Source: an uncultured Acidobacteriota bacterium
Lineage (GTDB): Bacteria > Acidobacteriota > Terriglobia > Terriglobales > Acidobacteriaceae
Reading direction: 5' to 3'
DNA: 33,895 nt
Assembly (NCBI GenBank): GCA_903851035.1
Contig: CAINND010000101.1
Span: forward strand, 1 to 33,895
The position numbers were made by a program, and so were the translations under genes. The notes below the pieces were generated by a model. That model was given only the letters and a program-made list of their open reading frames with translations, was not told the DNA's origin and searched no databases. Each line of letters begins with the position of its first letter. The stretch's first letter is position 1. Positions 1 to 8,703 of the stretch are shown one piece after another.

Positions 1-395
1 ATCTTGTACTGTTGTCCGTCGTCGTCTTCGGCGCCACGGGAGACACCTTTCTGGCGCGCGGCATGAAGCAGGTTGGCGCGATTGATGTGCAACACTTATC
101 GCACCTGATGACGGCGCTGGCCAATCCCTGGGTGCTGCTTGGCATCTTCAGCCTGCTGGCCTTTATGTGGAGCTACATGACGGCGCTCAGCTTTGCCGAC
201 CTGACCTTTGTGCTGCCAGCCACGGCCGTTGGATATGTGGTGATGGCACTACTCGGCCGCTTCTGGCTGCATGAGCACATCAGTCCCCTACGCTGGCTGG
301 GCATCGCACTCATCGTGGGCGGCGTGGGACTGGTGGCAGGCGGGCCATCGCGCACCGTGCATCCCGACGATCCCGACGCGGAGCACGGCCGATGA
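1..395 (+). CDS. Half-size EamA/DMT-type membrane protein, 5' partial
   Basis: The reading frame is open from the first base (codons begin at base 3), so the true start probably lies before the window. A TTG at base 12 could serve but is not needed. The protein is very hydrophobic, with about four membrane segments. Typical drug/metabolite-transporter features include an early FGATGD stretch and a late GLVAGG turn ending in a short acidic tail. At about 130 residues it is half the usual ten-helix EamA length, so it probably works as a dimer in the inner membrane. Its stop overlaps the next start (ATGA at 392-395), which suggests translational coupling to a second half-size protein. The substrate cannot be read from sequence. 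Confidence 0.8.
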   Translation, partial: LVLLSVVVFGATGDTFLARGMKQVGAIDVQHLSHLMTALANPWVLLGIFSLLAFMWSYMTALSFADLTFVLPATAVGYVVMALLGRFWLHEHISPLRWLGIALIVGGVGLVAGGPSRTVHPDDPDAEHGR

Positions 396-775
396 GGATC
401 TTCTACACCTGGGCCTGCATCGCCGTAACCGTCTGCGCGGCGGCCTCCGGAGACGTGCTGGTGGCCCTGGCCATGCGGCGCATCGGCGATCTCGGCGAGT
501 TCCGGCAAAAGCACGGCGTTCTGGCCGTCATCGCCCGCGTGCTCAGCAGTGGCGCGCTGTTTGGCGGAATCTTCTTTATGGCCGTCGCCTTCTTCAGCAA
601 CCTTGTCGGCCTCAGCTGGGCGGACCTGACGCTGATGGGACCGGCCTCGGCCGCGCTCACCTTTGTCACCAACGCGCTAGGTGCAAAATTCTTTCTTAAT
701 GAGAACGTGGATCGCCGCCGCTGGATCGCCACCATCTTTGTCTGCCTGGGCGTGCTGCTACTGACGCGCAGTTAA
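392..775 (+). CDS. Second half-size EamA/DMT-type membrane protein
   Basis: This 127-aa protein has about four hydrophobic helices. It is clearly related in layout to the gene before it: both have a GD near the N-terminus, a central S-x-AdLT-x-x-x-P stretch (here around SWADLTLMGP) and a late LNENV/LHEHI-type loop followed by a final helix. The ATG lies inside the stop overlap of the upstream gene, so the two are very likely made in equal amounts. That arrangement recalls heterodimeric small multidrug-resistance pairs or the ArnE/ArnF half-transporters. The natural reading is a two-subunit inner-membrane exporter or flippase. The family is supported by the hydrophobic pattern and motifs; the substrate is unknown. 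Confidence 0.82.
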   Translation: MRIFYTWACIAVTVCAAASGDVLVALAMRRIGDLGEFRQKHGVLAVIARVLSSGALFGGIFFMAVAFFSNLVGLSWADLTLMGPASAALTFVTNALGAKFFLNENVDRRRWIATIFVCLGVLLLTRS

Positions 776-814
776 CCCACTTCTCTGCTCGCGGCTGGTA
801 AAATAAGAGTAACG

Positions 815-2353
815 ATGTCCACCAAACGCTCCGCCAAAACCTCCGCCGCTCTAACTGCCAAGGCCGCGCCGCGCATCGGCTTTGTCAGCCTGGGCTGCCC
901 CAAGAACCTGGTGGATAGCGAGGTGATGATGGGCATGCTGAGCGCCAACGGCGCCCGCATCACATCCCGCGCGGAAGACGCCGACATCATCGTTGTAAAT
1001 ACCTGCTCGTTCATAGACACAGCCAAGCAGGAGTCGGTGGACACCATTCTTGAGATGGCACGCCACAAGACCGAGGGCCGAGCCAAAAAGCTCATCGTCG
1101 CCGGATGCCTGGTCGAGCGCTACCGCGACGAGATACAAAAGAATATTCCGGAGATTGACGCCGTCGTCGGTACCGGCGAGCTGGCCGATATTCTCGCTGC
1201 CGCAGGCATTGCGCCAATCGTTGAGCCGGCATCGCCATTCAACATCCTCAAGGGCAGTGGCCAGCATGAGCACGCCAGTGCCTCGCAGCAGCTTAAAAGC
1301 GGCATGGCACAGCCCTCGCGCCCGGAGGGTGATGCCCGCGAAAAAGCAGGGCGCTTTGCGCGCGACGGTTGGGATGGCGCAACCGCGGCTCTGCCTACAT
1401 ATCTTTACGACGAGAACACGCCGCGGCTGCTGGCTACGGCCAAGCATTCGGCCTATATCAAGATTGCCGAAGGCTGTGACCATCCCTGCTCCTTCTGCAT
1501 CATTCCGCAACTGCGGGGCAAGTTCCGCTCGCGCTCCATTGCCAGCGTGGTGGCGGAGGCAAACAAGCTGGCCGAGCAGGGTGTGCGTGAGATTAATCTG
1601 ATTGGCCAGGACACAACCTGCTACGGCGAAGACCTCGGCATTCAGGATGGGTTGGCGCAACTGCTGGAGGCGTTGGCCGGAGTGGAGAAAATCCGCTGGG
1701 TGCGCTTCCTCTACGCATACCCCAACAAGATTACACCGCGCCTGCTACAGGTTCTCGCGGAGCACAAAAAGCTTTGCAAATACATCGATGTGCCCTTGCA
1801 GCACGCCGCGCCGGCGGTGCTCAAGCGCATGAAGCGCGGCGGTTCGGCTGAGATATTCCTCAAGCTGTTGGCCAAGATTCGTCGCGAGGTTCCGGGCATC
1901 ACCCTGCGCACTTCGTTTATCGTCGGCTTTCCCGGCGAGACAGAAGATGACTTCAAGCAGCTATGCGAATTTGTTGAGGCCGCACAGTTCGACTGGATGG
2001 GCGTTTTCTCTTATTCCGACGAAGAGGGCTCGCCGGCCTACAATCTCGACGAGAAGGTTCCCGCGCGTACCATTGAGCGCCGCCGCCGCAAGCTGATGCA
2101 GTTGCAGAAGAAGATCAGCCGCCGCCTGCGCAAGCAGTGGATTGGCCGCGAAATTGAAGTTGTGCTCGAAGGTCCCAGCGAGGAGACCGACCTGCTGTGG
2201 GAGGCGCGCACTATGGCGCACGCTCCGGAGATTGATGGCAAGGTCTTCATCAACGACTTCGGCGAACTGCGCACTCCACGCGTCGGCAGTTTTCATCTCG
2301 CCATCGTGGAAGATGCGCACGATTACGACCTGGTGGCCCGGCTGCTTACATAA
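815..2353 (+). CDS. rimO: Ribosomal protein S12 methylthiotransferase RimO
   Basis: RimO is a radical-SAM enzyme that adds a methylthio group to a conserved aspartate of ribosomal protein S12. The N-terminal MTTase domain carries its three cluster-binding cysteines at C28 (GCPKN), C64 (NTCSF) and C98 (AGCLVERY). The radical-SAM triad follows at C221, C225 and C228 (EGCDHPCSFC), then the TIM-barrel body and a C-terminal TRAM domain ending near residue 512. Most RimO proteins have about 440 residues. Here an extra polar, low-complexity stretch of about 45 residues (roughly 148-193) sits between the MTTase and radical-SAM domains, and there is a short Ser/Lys/Ala-rich N-terminal extension. The Shine-Dalgarno site is weak. 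yacG follows three bases after the stop. Confidence 0.96.
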   Translation: MSTKRSAKTSAALTAKAAPRIGFVSLGCPKNLVDSEVMMGMLSANGARITSRAEDADIIVVNTCSFIDTAKQESVDTILEMARHKTEGRAKKLIVAGCLVERYRDEIQKNIPEIDAVVGTGELADILAAAGIAPIVEPASPFNILKGSGQHEHASASQQLKSGMAQPSRPEGDAREKAGRFARDGWDGATAALPTYLYDENTPRLLATAKHSAYIKIAEGCDHPCSFCIIPQLRGKFRSRSIASVVAEANKLAEQGVREINLIGQDTTCYGEDLGIQDGLAQLLEALAGVEKIRWVRFLYAYPNKITPRLLQVLAEHKKLCKYIDVPLQHAAPAVLKRMKRGGSAEIFLKLLAKIRREVPGITLRTSFIVGFPGETEDDFKQLCEFVEAAQFDWMGVFSYSDEEGSPAYNLDEKVPARTIERRRRKLMQLQKKISRRLRKQWIGREIEVVLEGPSEETDLLWEARTMAHAPEIDGKVFINDFGELRTPRVGSFHLAIVEDAHDYDLVARLLT

Positions 2354-2356
2354 GTT

Positions 2357-2635
2357 ATGGCGAAGAAGAATAGCATCTCGCTGCGTTGTCCCACGTGCCG
2401 TAAGATTGTGCTGCGCAAGGAAGAACACTTTCCTTTTTGCAGCGATCGCTGCCGCGTGATTGACCTTGGCAAATGGGTGAGCGGTGGCTATGTCATCTCG
2501 ACCCCGCTGAACGATCCCGAATCCGGCGGCGAGGCTGAGTACACCGATGGCCGCCAGCATGCAAACGGTGAAGGCACGGTGCGCCGCAATCCCAACGCTG
2601 AAGCAGGAGAGAGCGATGTCAGCAAGCCAAACTGA
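2357..2635 (+). CDS. yacG: Zinc-binding DNA gyrase inhibitor YacG
   Basis: The protein is a small (92 aa) zinc protein of the YacG family, whose E. coli member binds GyrB and inhibits DNA gyrase. The zinc ligands are all present as C11-x2-C14 (CPTC) and C28-x3-C32 (CSDRC), followed by the typical RVIDLGKW segment and an SGGYVI turn. The rest of the chain (from about residue 52) is polar and probably disordered, and somewhat longer than in E. coli YacG (65 aa). The start is three bases after the rimO stop, so the genes are probably co-transcribed. The last 20 bases overlap the start of pgpA. Confidence 0.92.
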   Translation: MAKKNSISLRCPTCRKIVLRKEEHFPFCSDRCRVIDLGKWVSGGYVISTPLNDPESGGEAEYTDGRQHANGEGTVRRNPNAEAGESDVSKPN

Positions 2636-3149
2636 GCCGCGCGAGCACACCAAGAAAGGCCCCGTCGGCCCCACGCGTCCCTACTGGGCGTGGACGGTCT
2701 CCACGTTCTTTGGCTTTGGCGCGCTTAAGCCCGGCCCGGGCACATGGGGCTCGGCGGCGGCCATGCTGAGCTGGATGCTGATCGCGCGACACCTGCCTGC
2801 CAGCATGCACATTCCCGGTGCTCTGCTTTATTGCGCGCTGGCCACGGCCATCGGAATTCCGGCGGCAACGCTCACCGCCCGCGCCTGCCATCGCGACGAT
2901 CCCTCGCACGTCGTCATCGACGAAGTTGCCGGGCAGATGCTGACCCTGGTCGCCGCTCCTATCACTTGGAAGGCGCAGATCGCCGGCTTTGTGCTCTTCC
3001 GCGCCTTTGATATTCTCAAGCCGCCGCCCATTCGCCTGCTGGAGCGCCTGCGTCCGGAGGGTGTCGGCATTGTGGTCGATGACCTTGGCGCGGGACTTTA
3101 CGGACTGATTGCCCTGCAACTTTTGTTGCATGTGGGCGCCTTACAATAG
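2616..3149 (+). CDS. pgpA: Phosphatidylglycerophosphatase A (PgpA)
   Basis: PgpA removes phosphate from phosphatidylglycerophosphate to give phosphatidylglycerol at the inner membrane. The protein shows the PgpA landmarks: GFGALKPGPGTWGS near the N-terminus, VIDEVAGQM in the middle, FRAFDILKPPPI after it, and a closing DDLGAGLYG helix. An in-frame ATG at 2547 exists, but the ATG at 2616 has an AGGAGA five bases upstream and gives a normal 177-aa protein, so 2616 is preferred. It overlaps the end of yacG by 20 bases in another frame, which suggests coupled translation. Several hydrophobic helices agree with a membrane enzyme. Confidence 0.93.
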   Translation: MSASQTEPREHTKKGPVGPTRPYWAWTVSTFFGFGALKPGPGTWGSAAAMLSWMLIARHLPASMHIPGALLYCALATAIGIPAATLTARACHRDDPSHVVIDEVAGQMLTLVAAPITWKAQIAGFVLFRAFDILKPPPIRLLERLRPEGVGIVVDDLGAGLYGLIALQLLLHVGALQ

Positions 3150-3177
3150 TGATTGATTACGCAACGCAAAGGCCCTC

Positions 3178-4215
3178 ATGAGTTCTAGCTCGCAAGCTCC
3201 CGTCGTTCTTTCGGTGGAACCCTCGTTTGCCTTGCCGGGTGGTGAGTTGATTGTGCATGGCCGCGCTCTGCTGAGCTCCATGCACCAGACCACTCATGTC
3301 GTCTTCGTCAACTCCATCGCCAACCTGGTCTTCGCCTCCGCCACAAAACTGGTGGTGCAGGTGCCTGACTCGGCGAGTGGCGCCGATGCCATGACCATTG
3401 CCACCGAGCACGGCTCGGTGAGCGTGCCCGTCACCGTGGCTTCCCTGCTCGGCGACGAACTGCACCCGGTGGCCAATCCCGCGGTGGATGAGCACTCGAA
3501 TATCTACATCACCTTCTCCGGCGGACGCGGCCAGAGCGTGCCCACGCCGCTTTACCGCATTGACGATTCAAGCGTGCTGCGCCCCATGTCGGCCGAGGTA
3601 ATGAACCCGACGAGCCTGGCGCTGGATGCCGTCGGCAATCTCTACATCTCTTCGCGTCACGATGGAGCCGTTTATCGCCTAACGCACAGCGGCGAGCTCT
3701 CCACCTACGCCGAGGGCATGGGCGTTGCCACCGGCATAGCTTTTGACGCCGCTGGAAATCTCTACGTGGGCGACCGCAGCGGCACCATCTTCAAGATTGC
3801 GCCCAGCAAAGAGATTTTCGTCTTCGCCACATTGGAGCCCAGCGTCGCCGCTTATCATCTGGCATTTTCGCCCAATCGAAATCTCTATGTCACGGCGCCT
3901 TCCACGTCGTCCAACGATTGCGTTTACGAGATTAATCCGCAGGGCGTGGTCACACCCTGGTTCGAGCGGCTGGGACGTCCGCAAGGCATGGCCTTTGACG
4001 ATGCCGGCAACCTCTACGTCGTAGCCTGCTGGCAGGGGCGTCGCGGTGTGCTGCGCATCACTCCGCAAAAAGATGCGACGCACGTTATTTCCGGTTCAGG
4101 GCTGGTTGGCCTGGCATTTGATGCCGGCCGCTCGCTGGTGCTGGCCACTACCAACGCTGCCTACTTTGTCCCGTGGAATATTCCAGGCTTCATTCACCGG
4201 CCGCTACTGCCGTAA
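3178..4215 (+). CDS. IPT/TIG plus NHL-type beta-propeller protein
   Basis: The protein has 345 aa and no recognisable signal peptide. Residues 8 to about 90 resemble an IPT/TIG immunoglobulin-like fold (VEPSFALPGGELIVHG, then a strand-rich segment ending in VPVTV). The rest holds about five NHL/SMP-30-like blades with the repeated core [AI]-FDaaGNLYV, for example around LALDAVGNLYIS, IAFDAAGNLYVG, LAFSPNRNLYVT and MAFDDAGNLYVV. Such propellers usually act as binding scaffolds or lactonase-like enzymes. No catalytic residues can be assigned. The gene starts 28 bases after pgpA and may be the last of that transcript, because a hairpin follows it. The domain calls come from repeat pattern and the function is unknown. 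Confidence 0.85.
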   Translation: MSSSSQAPVVLSVEPSFALPGGELIVHGRALLSSMHQTTHVVFVNSIANLVFASATKLVVQVPDSASGADAMTIATEHGSVSVPVTVASLLGDELHPVANPAVDEHSNIYITFSGGRGQSVPTPLYRIDDSSVLRPMSAEVMNPTSLALDAVGNLYISSRHDGAVYRLTHSGELSTYAEGMGVATGIAFDAAGNLYVGDRSGTIFKIAPSKEIFVFATLEPSVAAYHLAFSPNRNLYVTAPSTSSNDCVYEINPQGVVTPWFERLGRPQGMAFDDAGNLYVVACWQGRRGVLRITPQKDATHVISGSGLVGLAFDAGRSLVLATTNAAYFVPWNIPGFIHRPLLP

Positions 4216-4247
4216 GCTGGAAGACTTCACAGTTATTGCGTGCAAGT

Positions 4248-4285
4248 AAAAGCGCACCCACAGGGGGTGCACTTTGTTCTTTTCT
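4248..4285 (+). terminator. Rho-independent terminator between convergent genes
   Basis: An inverted repeat GCACCC (4254-4259) / GGGTGC (4265-4270), extended by AAAG/CTTT across one mismatch, is followed by a T-rich run up to 4283. It sits between the propeller gene (+) and the FKBP gene (-). The A-rich left flank could serve as a weaker terminator for the opposite strand. Confidence 0.7.
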
Positions 4286-4295
4286 GGCAGCCTGA

Positions 4296-4769
4296 CTAAT
4301 TTACTTCCAGCAGTTCCACATCAAATAGCAGGTATGCATTGCGCGGAATCTCCGGGGGCTGACCGCGATAGCCGTAGGCAAGCTCCGGCGGAATGCGCAG
4401 TTGGCGCTTGCCGCCCACCTTCATGCCCACCAGGCCAATCTCCCAGCCTTTGATGACTTCTCCTGCGCCAATGGTGATATCCAGCGGCTTGTTGCGGTCG
4501 TAGGAGCTGTCAAACTTTGAGCCCTGCTCTAGCAGCCATCCGGTGTAATGCACCTGGACCTTGCTACCCTTTTTCGCTTCCTTGCCGGTGCCAACGCGCA
4601 GATCCCAGTATGCGAGTCCGCTGGGCAGCGTCACCACGGCGATTCCGTCCACACTATCCGGATGCATTGGCGCCGCCTGGGCTGTGCCTGCGGCGGGCAG
4701 CAGAAGAGCCACGGCCAATACAGTCATGGCAACGATGCTTATGCGCGTCTTCCTGTCGCAAACTTTCAT
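4296..4769 (-). CDS. Exported FKBP-type peptidyl-prolyl isomerase
   Basis: This 157-aa protein begins with a basic stretch and a hydrophobic segment ending in GTAQA, a good signal peptide (about residues 1-32), so the mature enzyme is probably periplasmic. The FKBP domain is complete: VHYTGWL, FDSSYDR, VIKGWEIGL, an AYGYRGQ loop and the closing LLFDVELLEV strand. It would speed proline cis-trans isomerisation during folding of exported proteins. A clear AAGGAG lies seven bases before the ATG, inside the end of carB, whose stop is only four bases away, so it is the last gene of the car transcript. A protein-folding gene at the end of a carbamoyl-phosphate operon has no obvious metabolic reason. 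Confidence 0.93.
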   Translation of the reverse strand: MKVCDRKTRISIVAMTVLAVALLLPAAGTAQAAPMHPDSVDGIAVVTLPSGLAYWDLRVGTGKEAKKGSKVQVHYTGWLLEQGSKFDSSYDRNKPLDITIGAGEVIKGWEIGLVGMKVGGKRQLRIPPELAYGYRGQPPEIPRNAYLLFDVELLEVN

Positions 4770-4773
4770 CTCT

Positions 4774-7700
4774 TTACTCCTTCCCTTCCGCGGATTTCAC
4801 ACTGCTGTGCGCAGCGTGCAGTTCCTGCAGGTTCAGCACACTTACTTCTCCGGCTTGCAGCACGGGTATCGCCTCAATCACGGCCCGAGCCGCCGAGAGC
4901 GTGGTGATGGTGGGAATGCGCGCCGTGATAGCCGCGCGGCGGATCGCCTTCTCGTCAAACCAGGGCTCGCCGCGCGCCTGTGGCGTGTTGATGATGAGCT
5001 GGATGCGGTCGCCTTTGATGAGGTCCACCACGTTGGGACGGCCTTCTTTCACCTTGTACACGCGCTCCACGCGCATACCGGCCTCTTCCAATGCCTCGGC
5101 CGTTCCGTGCGTGGCCACCAGCTTAAAGCCCATGTCCACAAACATGCGCGCCACTTCCGCCACCTGCGGCTTGTCGCGCTCATTCACGCTGATGAAGACC
5201 GTTCCTTTTGAGGGCAATGCCTGTCCGGCGGCGAGCTGCGCTTTGGCAAATGCCTCGCCAAAATTATCGGCCACGCCCATCACCTCGCCCGTCGAACGCA
5301 TCTCCGGCCCCAGCACGGTGTCCACGCCCGGGAACTTGTTCCACGGGAAGACAGGCGATTTGACGAAGAAATGTTCGCCCGTGTTCAGGTCGCTCTTCTG
5401 GTCGATATTTTCCGGCAGGAACTCGCGCAGTTTGCGCCCGGTCATCATGCGCGCCGCAATCTTGGCGCAGGGCACGCCCGTCGCTTTGCTCACGTATGGC
5501 ACCGTGCGGGAGGCGCGTGGGTTCACCTCAATGACGTACACCTTGCCGCGCTGCACCGCGTACTGAATGTTCATCAGCCCGATGACGTTGAGCGCCTTCG
5601 CTAGTTTGTGCGTGTACTCGCGGATGGTCTTCAGCACTTCGGGCGAAAGGTCCACGCTGGGCAGCACGCAGCTTGAATCGCCGGAGTGAATGCCTGCCTC
5701 TTCGATGTGCTCCATGATGCCGGCGATGACCACATCCTCGCCGTCGCTCAGCGCGTCCACGTCCACTTCGGTCGCGGCTTCCAGAAAATGATCGATGAGA
5801 ATGGGCCGGTCCTGCGAGTACTCCACGGCCTGGCCCATGTACTCCTTCACGCCCTTCGCATCGTAGGCGATGACCATGGCTCTTCCGCCCAGCACGTAGC
5901 TGGGGCGCACCAGCACCGGATAGCCAACCTTCTCGGCCGCTGCCAGCGCCTCGTCCACGCTGCTGGCCATGCCGCCGGGCGACTGCGGAATATCCAACTT
6001 ATGCAGCAATGCCTCAAAGCGTTTGCGATCCTCGGCCAGGTCAATGGACTCCGGCGAGGTACCGATGATCTTGACGCCGTTGCGCTTCAGCGGCAGCGCC
6101 AGGTTCAGCGGAGTCTGTCCGCCGAACTGCACAATCACGCCGATCTCATCCGTGCCCTTCGACTCGTGATCGTAGATGGCCATCACGTCTTCGAAGGTCA
6201 GCGGCTCAAAGTATAGGCGGTCGCTGGTGTCATAGTCGGTGCTCACCGTCTCCGGATTGCAGTTGACCATGATGGTCTCAATACCATCGTCGCGCAGTGC
6301 AAAGGCCGCGTGGCAGCAGCAGTAGTCGAACTCAATGCCCTGCCCGATGCGGTTCGGTCCCGAGCCCAGGATGATGACTTTGCGCTTCGCCGTGGGCTTG
6401 GCCTCGTCCTCATCTTCAAAGGTCGAATACATGTACGGCGTGAAGCTCTCAAACTCGGCGGCGCAGGTGTCCACGCGCTTGTACACCGGCGTGATGCCCA
6501 GGCCTTTGCGCTTCTCGTAAACCTTGATGGCGCCTTCGCGGCCGGGCAAATCCCACAGCTCGCTCAACCGCGCATCGCTGATGCCCTTGCGCTTGGCCTC
6601 GCGCAAGGCCTCAGGCGTCACTGTGTCGAGCGTCGTCTTCTCCAACTCGGCCAGCTCGTCGCTGATCTCCTTGAGCTGATACAGGAACCAGGGATCCATG
6701 CCGGTCAGCTTGGCCACATGCGGCACCGTCCAGCCGTGGGCCAGCGCGTAGCGCACGTATTGCAAACGCTCCGGATGCGGTGAGACCAGGCGCTTGGTGA
6801 TGATCTTCGGCTCAATGGCCTCGGACTCCAGCCGTTTGCCGGTCTCCTGTGAGCGCACGGCCTTCAGCAGCGATTCCTTAAAGGTGCGGCCAATGGCCAT
6901 CACCTCGCCCACCGACTTCATCTGCGGCCCCAGGCTCTCATCCGCGCCGGGGAACTTTTCAAACTGCCACTTGGGAACCTTCGTCACCACGTAATCCAGC
7001 GTCGGCTCAAAGCAGGCCGGTGTCTTCTGCGTGATGTCGTTCGTAATCTCGTCGAGCGTATAGCCCACGGCCAACCGCGCCGCGATCTTCGCAATTGGGA
7101 AGCCCGTTGCCTTGCTGGCCAGTGCCGAGCTGCGAGAGACGCGCGGGTTCATCTCGATGACAATCTGGCGTCCGCTGGTGGGGTCCACGGCAAACTGCAC
7201 GTTGCTGCCGCCGGTCTCCACGCCAATCTCGCGCATCACCAGGATTGCGCCATCGCGCATGCGCTGATACTCGCGATCGCTCAGGGTTTGCGCCGGCGCC
7301 ACGGTAATCGAATCGCCGGTGTGCACGCCCATGGGATCGAAGTTTTCAATCGAGCAGACGATGATGACGTTGTCCTTCAGGTCACGCATCACCTCCAGCT
7401 CGTATTCCTTCCAGCCCAGCACGCTCTCTTCCAGCAGAACCTCGTGCACCGGACTCAGATCGAGTCCGCGGGCCAGCAGATCCATCAGCTCTTCGCGGTT
7501 GTAGGCAATGCCGCCGCCGCTGCCGCCCAGCGTAAACGACGGGCGCAGCACCAGCGGGAAGCCGATCTTGGCGGCAAAGTCCATGCCGTCTTTCAGGTTA
7601 TTGACCAGCGCCGAGCGCGGTACGTCCAACCCGATGCGCGTCATCGCATCCTTGAAGAGTAGGCGGTCTTCGGCCTTCTTAATGGCCTCCAACTGCGCGC

Positions 7701-8067
7701 CAATCAGCTTGACGCCGTACTTTTCCAGCACGCCGTTGTCGGCCAGTTCCACGGCCAGGTTCAGCGCCGTCTGGCCGCCCACGGTGGGCAGCACGGCCAT
7801 GCCTTTACCCACGCCCAGCTCCACCTCGCGGCGGATGATCTCCTCCACGTAAGCGCGAGTCAGCGGCTCAACGTAGGTGCGGTCGGCCATCTCCGGATCG
7901 GTCATGATGGTGGCCGGGTTGGAGTTCACCAGCACCACCTCAAAGCCCTCGGCCTTCAGTGCCTTGCAGGCCTGTGTGCCGGAGTAATCAAACTCCGCCG
8001 ACTGGCCGATGACGATCGGTCCCGAGCCAAGAATCAGAATCTTCGAAATGTCCGTGCGGCGTGGCAT
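4774..8067 (-). CDS. carB: Carbamoyl-phosphate synthase large subunit
   Basis: CarB uses two ATP and bicarbonate with ammonia from CarA to make carbamoyl phosphate for pyrimidine and arginine synthesis. At 1097 aa it is close to the usual 1070. The duplicated ATP-grasp halves are visible: the first begins [20 protein letters not shown] and the second near residue 568 with [20 protein letters not shown]. Each has its VRPS(F/Y)xLGG(S/R) phosphate loop and E-x-NPR(V/A)SR motif. The C-terminal 140 residues form the MGS-like allosteric domain ([21 protein letters not shown]), where UMP and ornithine bind in the E. coli enzyme. A gene for an exported protein separates it from carA. Confidence 0.98.
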   Translation of the reverse strand: MPRRTDISKILILGSGPIVIGQSAEFDYSGTQACKALKAEGFEVVLVNSNPATIMTDPEMADRTYVEPLTRAYVEEIIRREVELGVGKGMAVLPTVGGQTALNLAVELADNGVLEKYGVKLIGAQLEAIKKAEDRLLFKDAMTRIGLDVPRSALVNNLKDGMDFAAKIGFPLVLRPSFTLGGSGGGIAYNREELMDLLARGLDLSPVHEVLLEESVLGWKEYELEVMRDLKDNVIIVCSIENFDPMGVHTGDSITVAPAQTLSDREYQRMRDGAILVMREIGVETGGSNVQFAVDPTSGRQIVIEMNPRVSRSSALASKATGFPIAKIAARLAVGYTLDEITNDITQKTPACFEPTLDYVVTKVPKWQFEKFPGADESLGPQMKSVGEVMAIGRTFKESLLKAVRSQETGKRLESEAIEPKIITKRLVSPHPERLQYVRYALAHGWTVPHVAKLTGMDPWFLYQLKEISDELAELEKTTLDTVTPEALREAKRKGISDARLSELWDLPGREGAIKVYEKRKGLGITPVYKRVDTCAAEFESFTPYMYSTFEDEDEAKPTAKRKVIILGSGPNRIGQGIEFDYCCCHAAFALRDDGIETIMVNCNPETVSTDYDTSDRLYFEPLTFEDVMAIYDHESKGTDEIGVIVQFGGQTPLNLALPLKRNGVKIIGTSPESIDLAEDRKRFEALLHKLDIPQSPGGMASSVDEALAAAEKVGYPVLVRPSYVLGGRAMVIAYDAKGVKEYMGQAVEYSQDRPILIDHFLEAATEVDVDALSDGEDVVIAGIMEHIEEAGIHSGDSSCVLPSVDLSPEVLKTIREYTHKLAKALNVIGLMNIQYAVQRGKVYVIEVNPRASRTVPYVSKATGVPCAKIAARMMTGRKLREFLPENIDQKSDLNTGEHFFVKSPVFPWNKFPGVDTVLGPEMRSTGEVMGVADNFGEAFAKAQLAAGQALPSKGTVFISVNERDKPQVAEVARMFVDMGFKLVATHGTAEALEEAGMRVERVYKVKEGRPNVVDLIKGDRIQLIINTPQARGEPWFDEKAIRRAAITARIPTITTLSAARAVIEAIPVLQAGEVSVLNLQELHAAHSSVKSAEGKE

Positions 8068-8106
8068 CTATGTTCGTCTTCCCATCGTATGAATACGCTC
8101 TTGCCC

Positions 8107-8703
8107 TTACTGCGAAATCAGTTTAAAGAACGGCAGTTGCTCCAGGCGGCGGAACGGCCAGATTTCAGGAAAGCTCTTGGCCGACTCCGGCTCCGCCATC
8201 GGCGCGCCGCTCTGTACGCCAACAAACTTCTGCTCGCGGCGCATCACACGGCCCGATGCCAGATCAAAATGCAGCACCGTGTAGCGCATGCAGCCGCAGC
8301 CCGGCATATCCATGTAGCGGTCAATCAGCCCAATCGCGCGTCCGCCGGGATCGAAGCACATCTGCCCGGTGTGCATCTGCGTCACATTCATGCCGGAGCC
8401 CGGCGCGTCGTGCAGGTCCACCATCCAGTTGCCCTGGTGCCACACGCGAGCCACTCCGCGGTCCGTGGCCAGGGGGCGCGCATCGCTGCTGACCACCCGC
8501 CACTCCCCCTCGGCCGAACGCGTCAGCCGTCGCGAAGCTTCCACTGACGGGTCGGCGATGCCGCACATCTGCGCAAAGTCCGTGCGGCTCGAGGGCATCG
8601 TTCCCCTCTGCCCGCCCCCATGCGAAGGAGGCATCTGCGCCACGGCCATGGCGGCCAAAAGAATCAGTGTTCCAAGTACTACTTTGCGCACTAGCCTCTC
8701 CAT
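8107..8703 (-). CDS. Exported protein of unknown function between carA and carB
   Basis: I do not recognise this 198-aa protein. It begins with ERLVRKVV and a hydrophobic run ending AVAQ (about residues 5-23), a convincing signal peptide. The mature part has an early Gly/Ser-rich linker, a DFAQMCGIADPS segment, aromatic strand-like stretches (VARVWHQGNWMVDLHD, RYTVLHFDLASG) and four cysteines, two of them in a CGC motif near residue 137. The overall look is a small beta-rich periplasmic or lipid-facing domain. Its ATG overlaps the end of carA by 13 bases and its stop is 39 bases before carB, so it is firmly inside the car operon. No Shine-Dalgarno site is obvious, which fits translational coupling to carA. 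Confidence 0.8.
   Translation of the reverse strand: MERLVRKVVLGTLILLAAMAVAQMPPSHGGGQRGTMPSSRTDFAQMCGIADPSVEASRRLTRSAEGEWRVVSSDARPLATDRGVARVWHQGNWMVDLHDAPGSGMNVTQMHTGQMCFDPGGRAIGLIDRYMDMPGCGCMRYTVLHFDLASGRVMRREQKFVGVQSGAPMAEPESAKSFPEIWPFRRLEQLPFFKLISQ

Noticed and set aside
4517-5566. Long open frame (349 aa) opposite carB and the FKBP gene
   Set aside because: It lies antisense to two strongly supported genes, has low-complexity Arg/Ser/Cys-rich sequence and no family motif. GC-rich antisense frames are common in such genomes.
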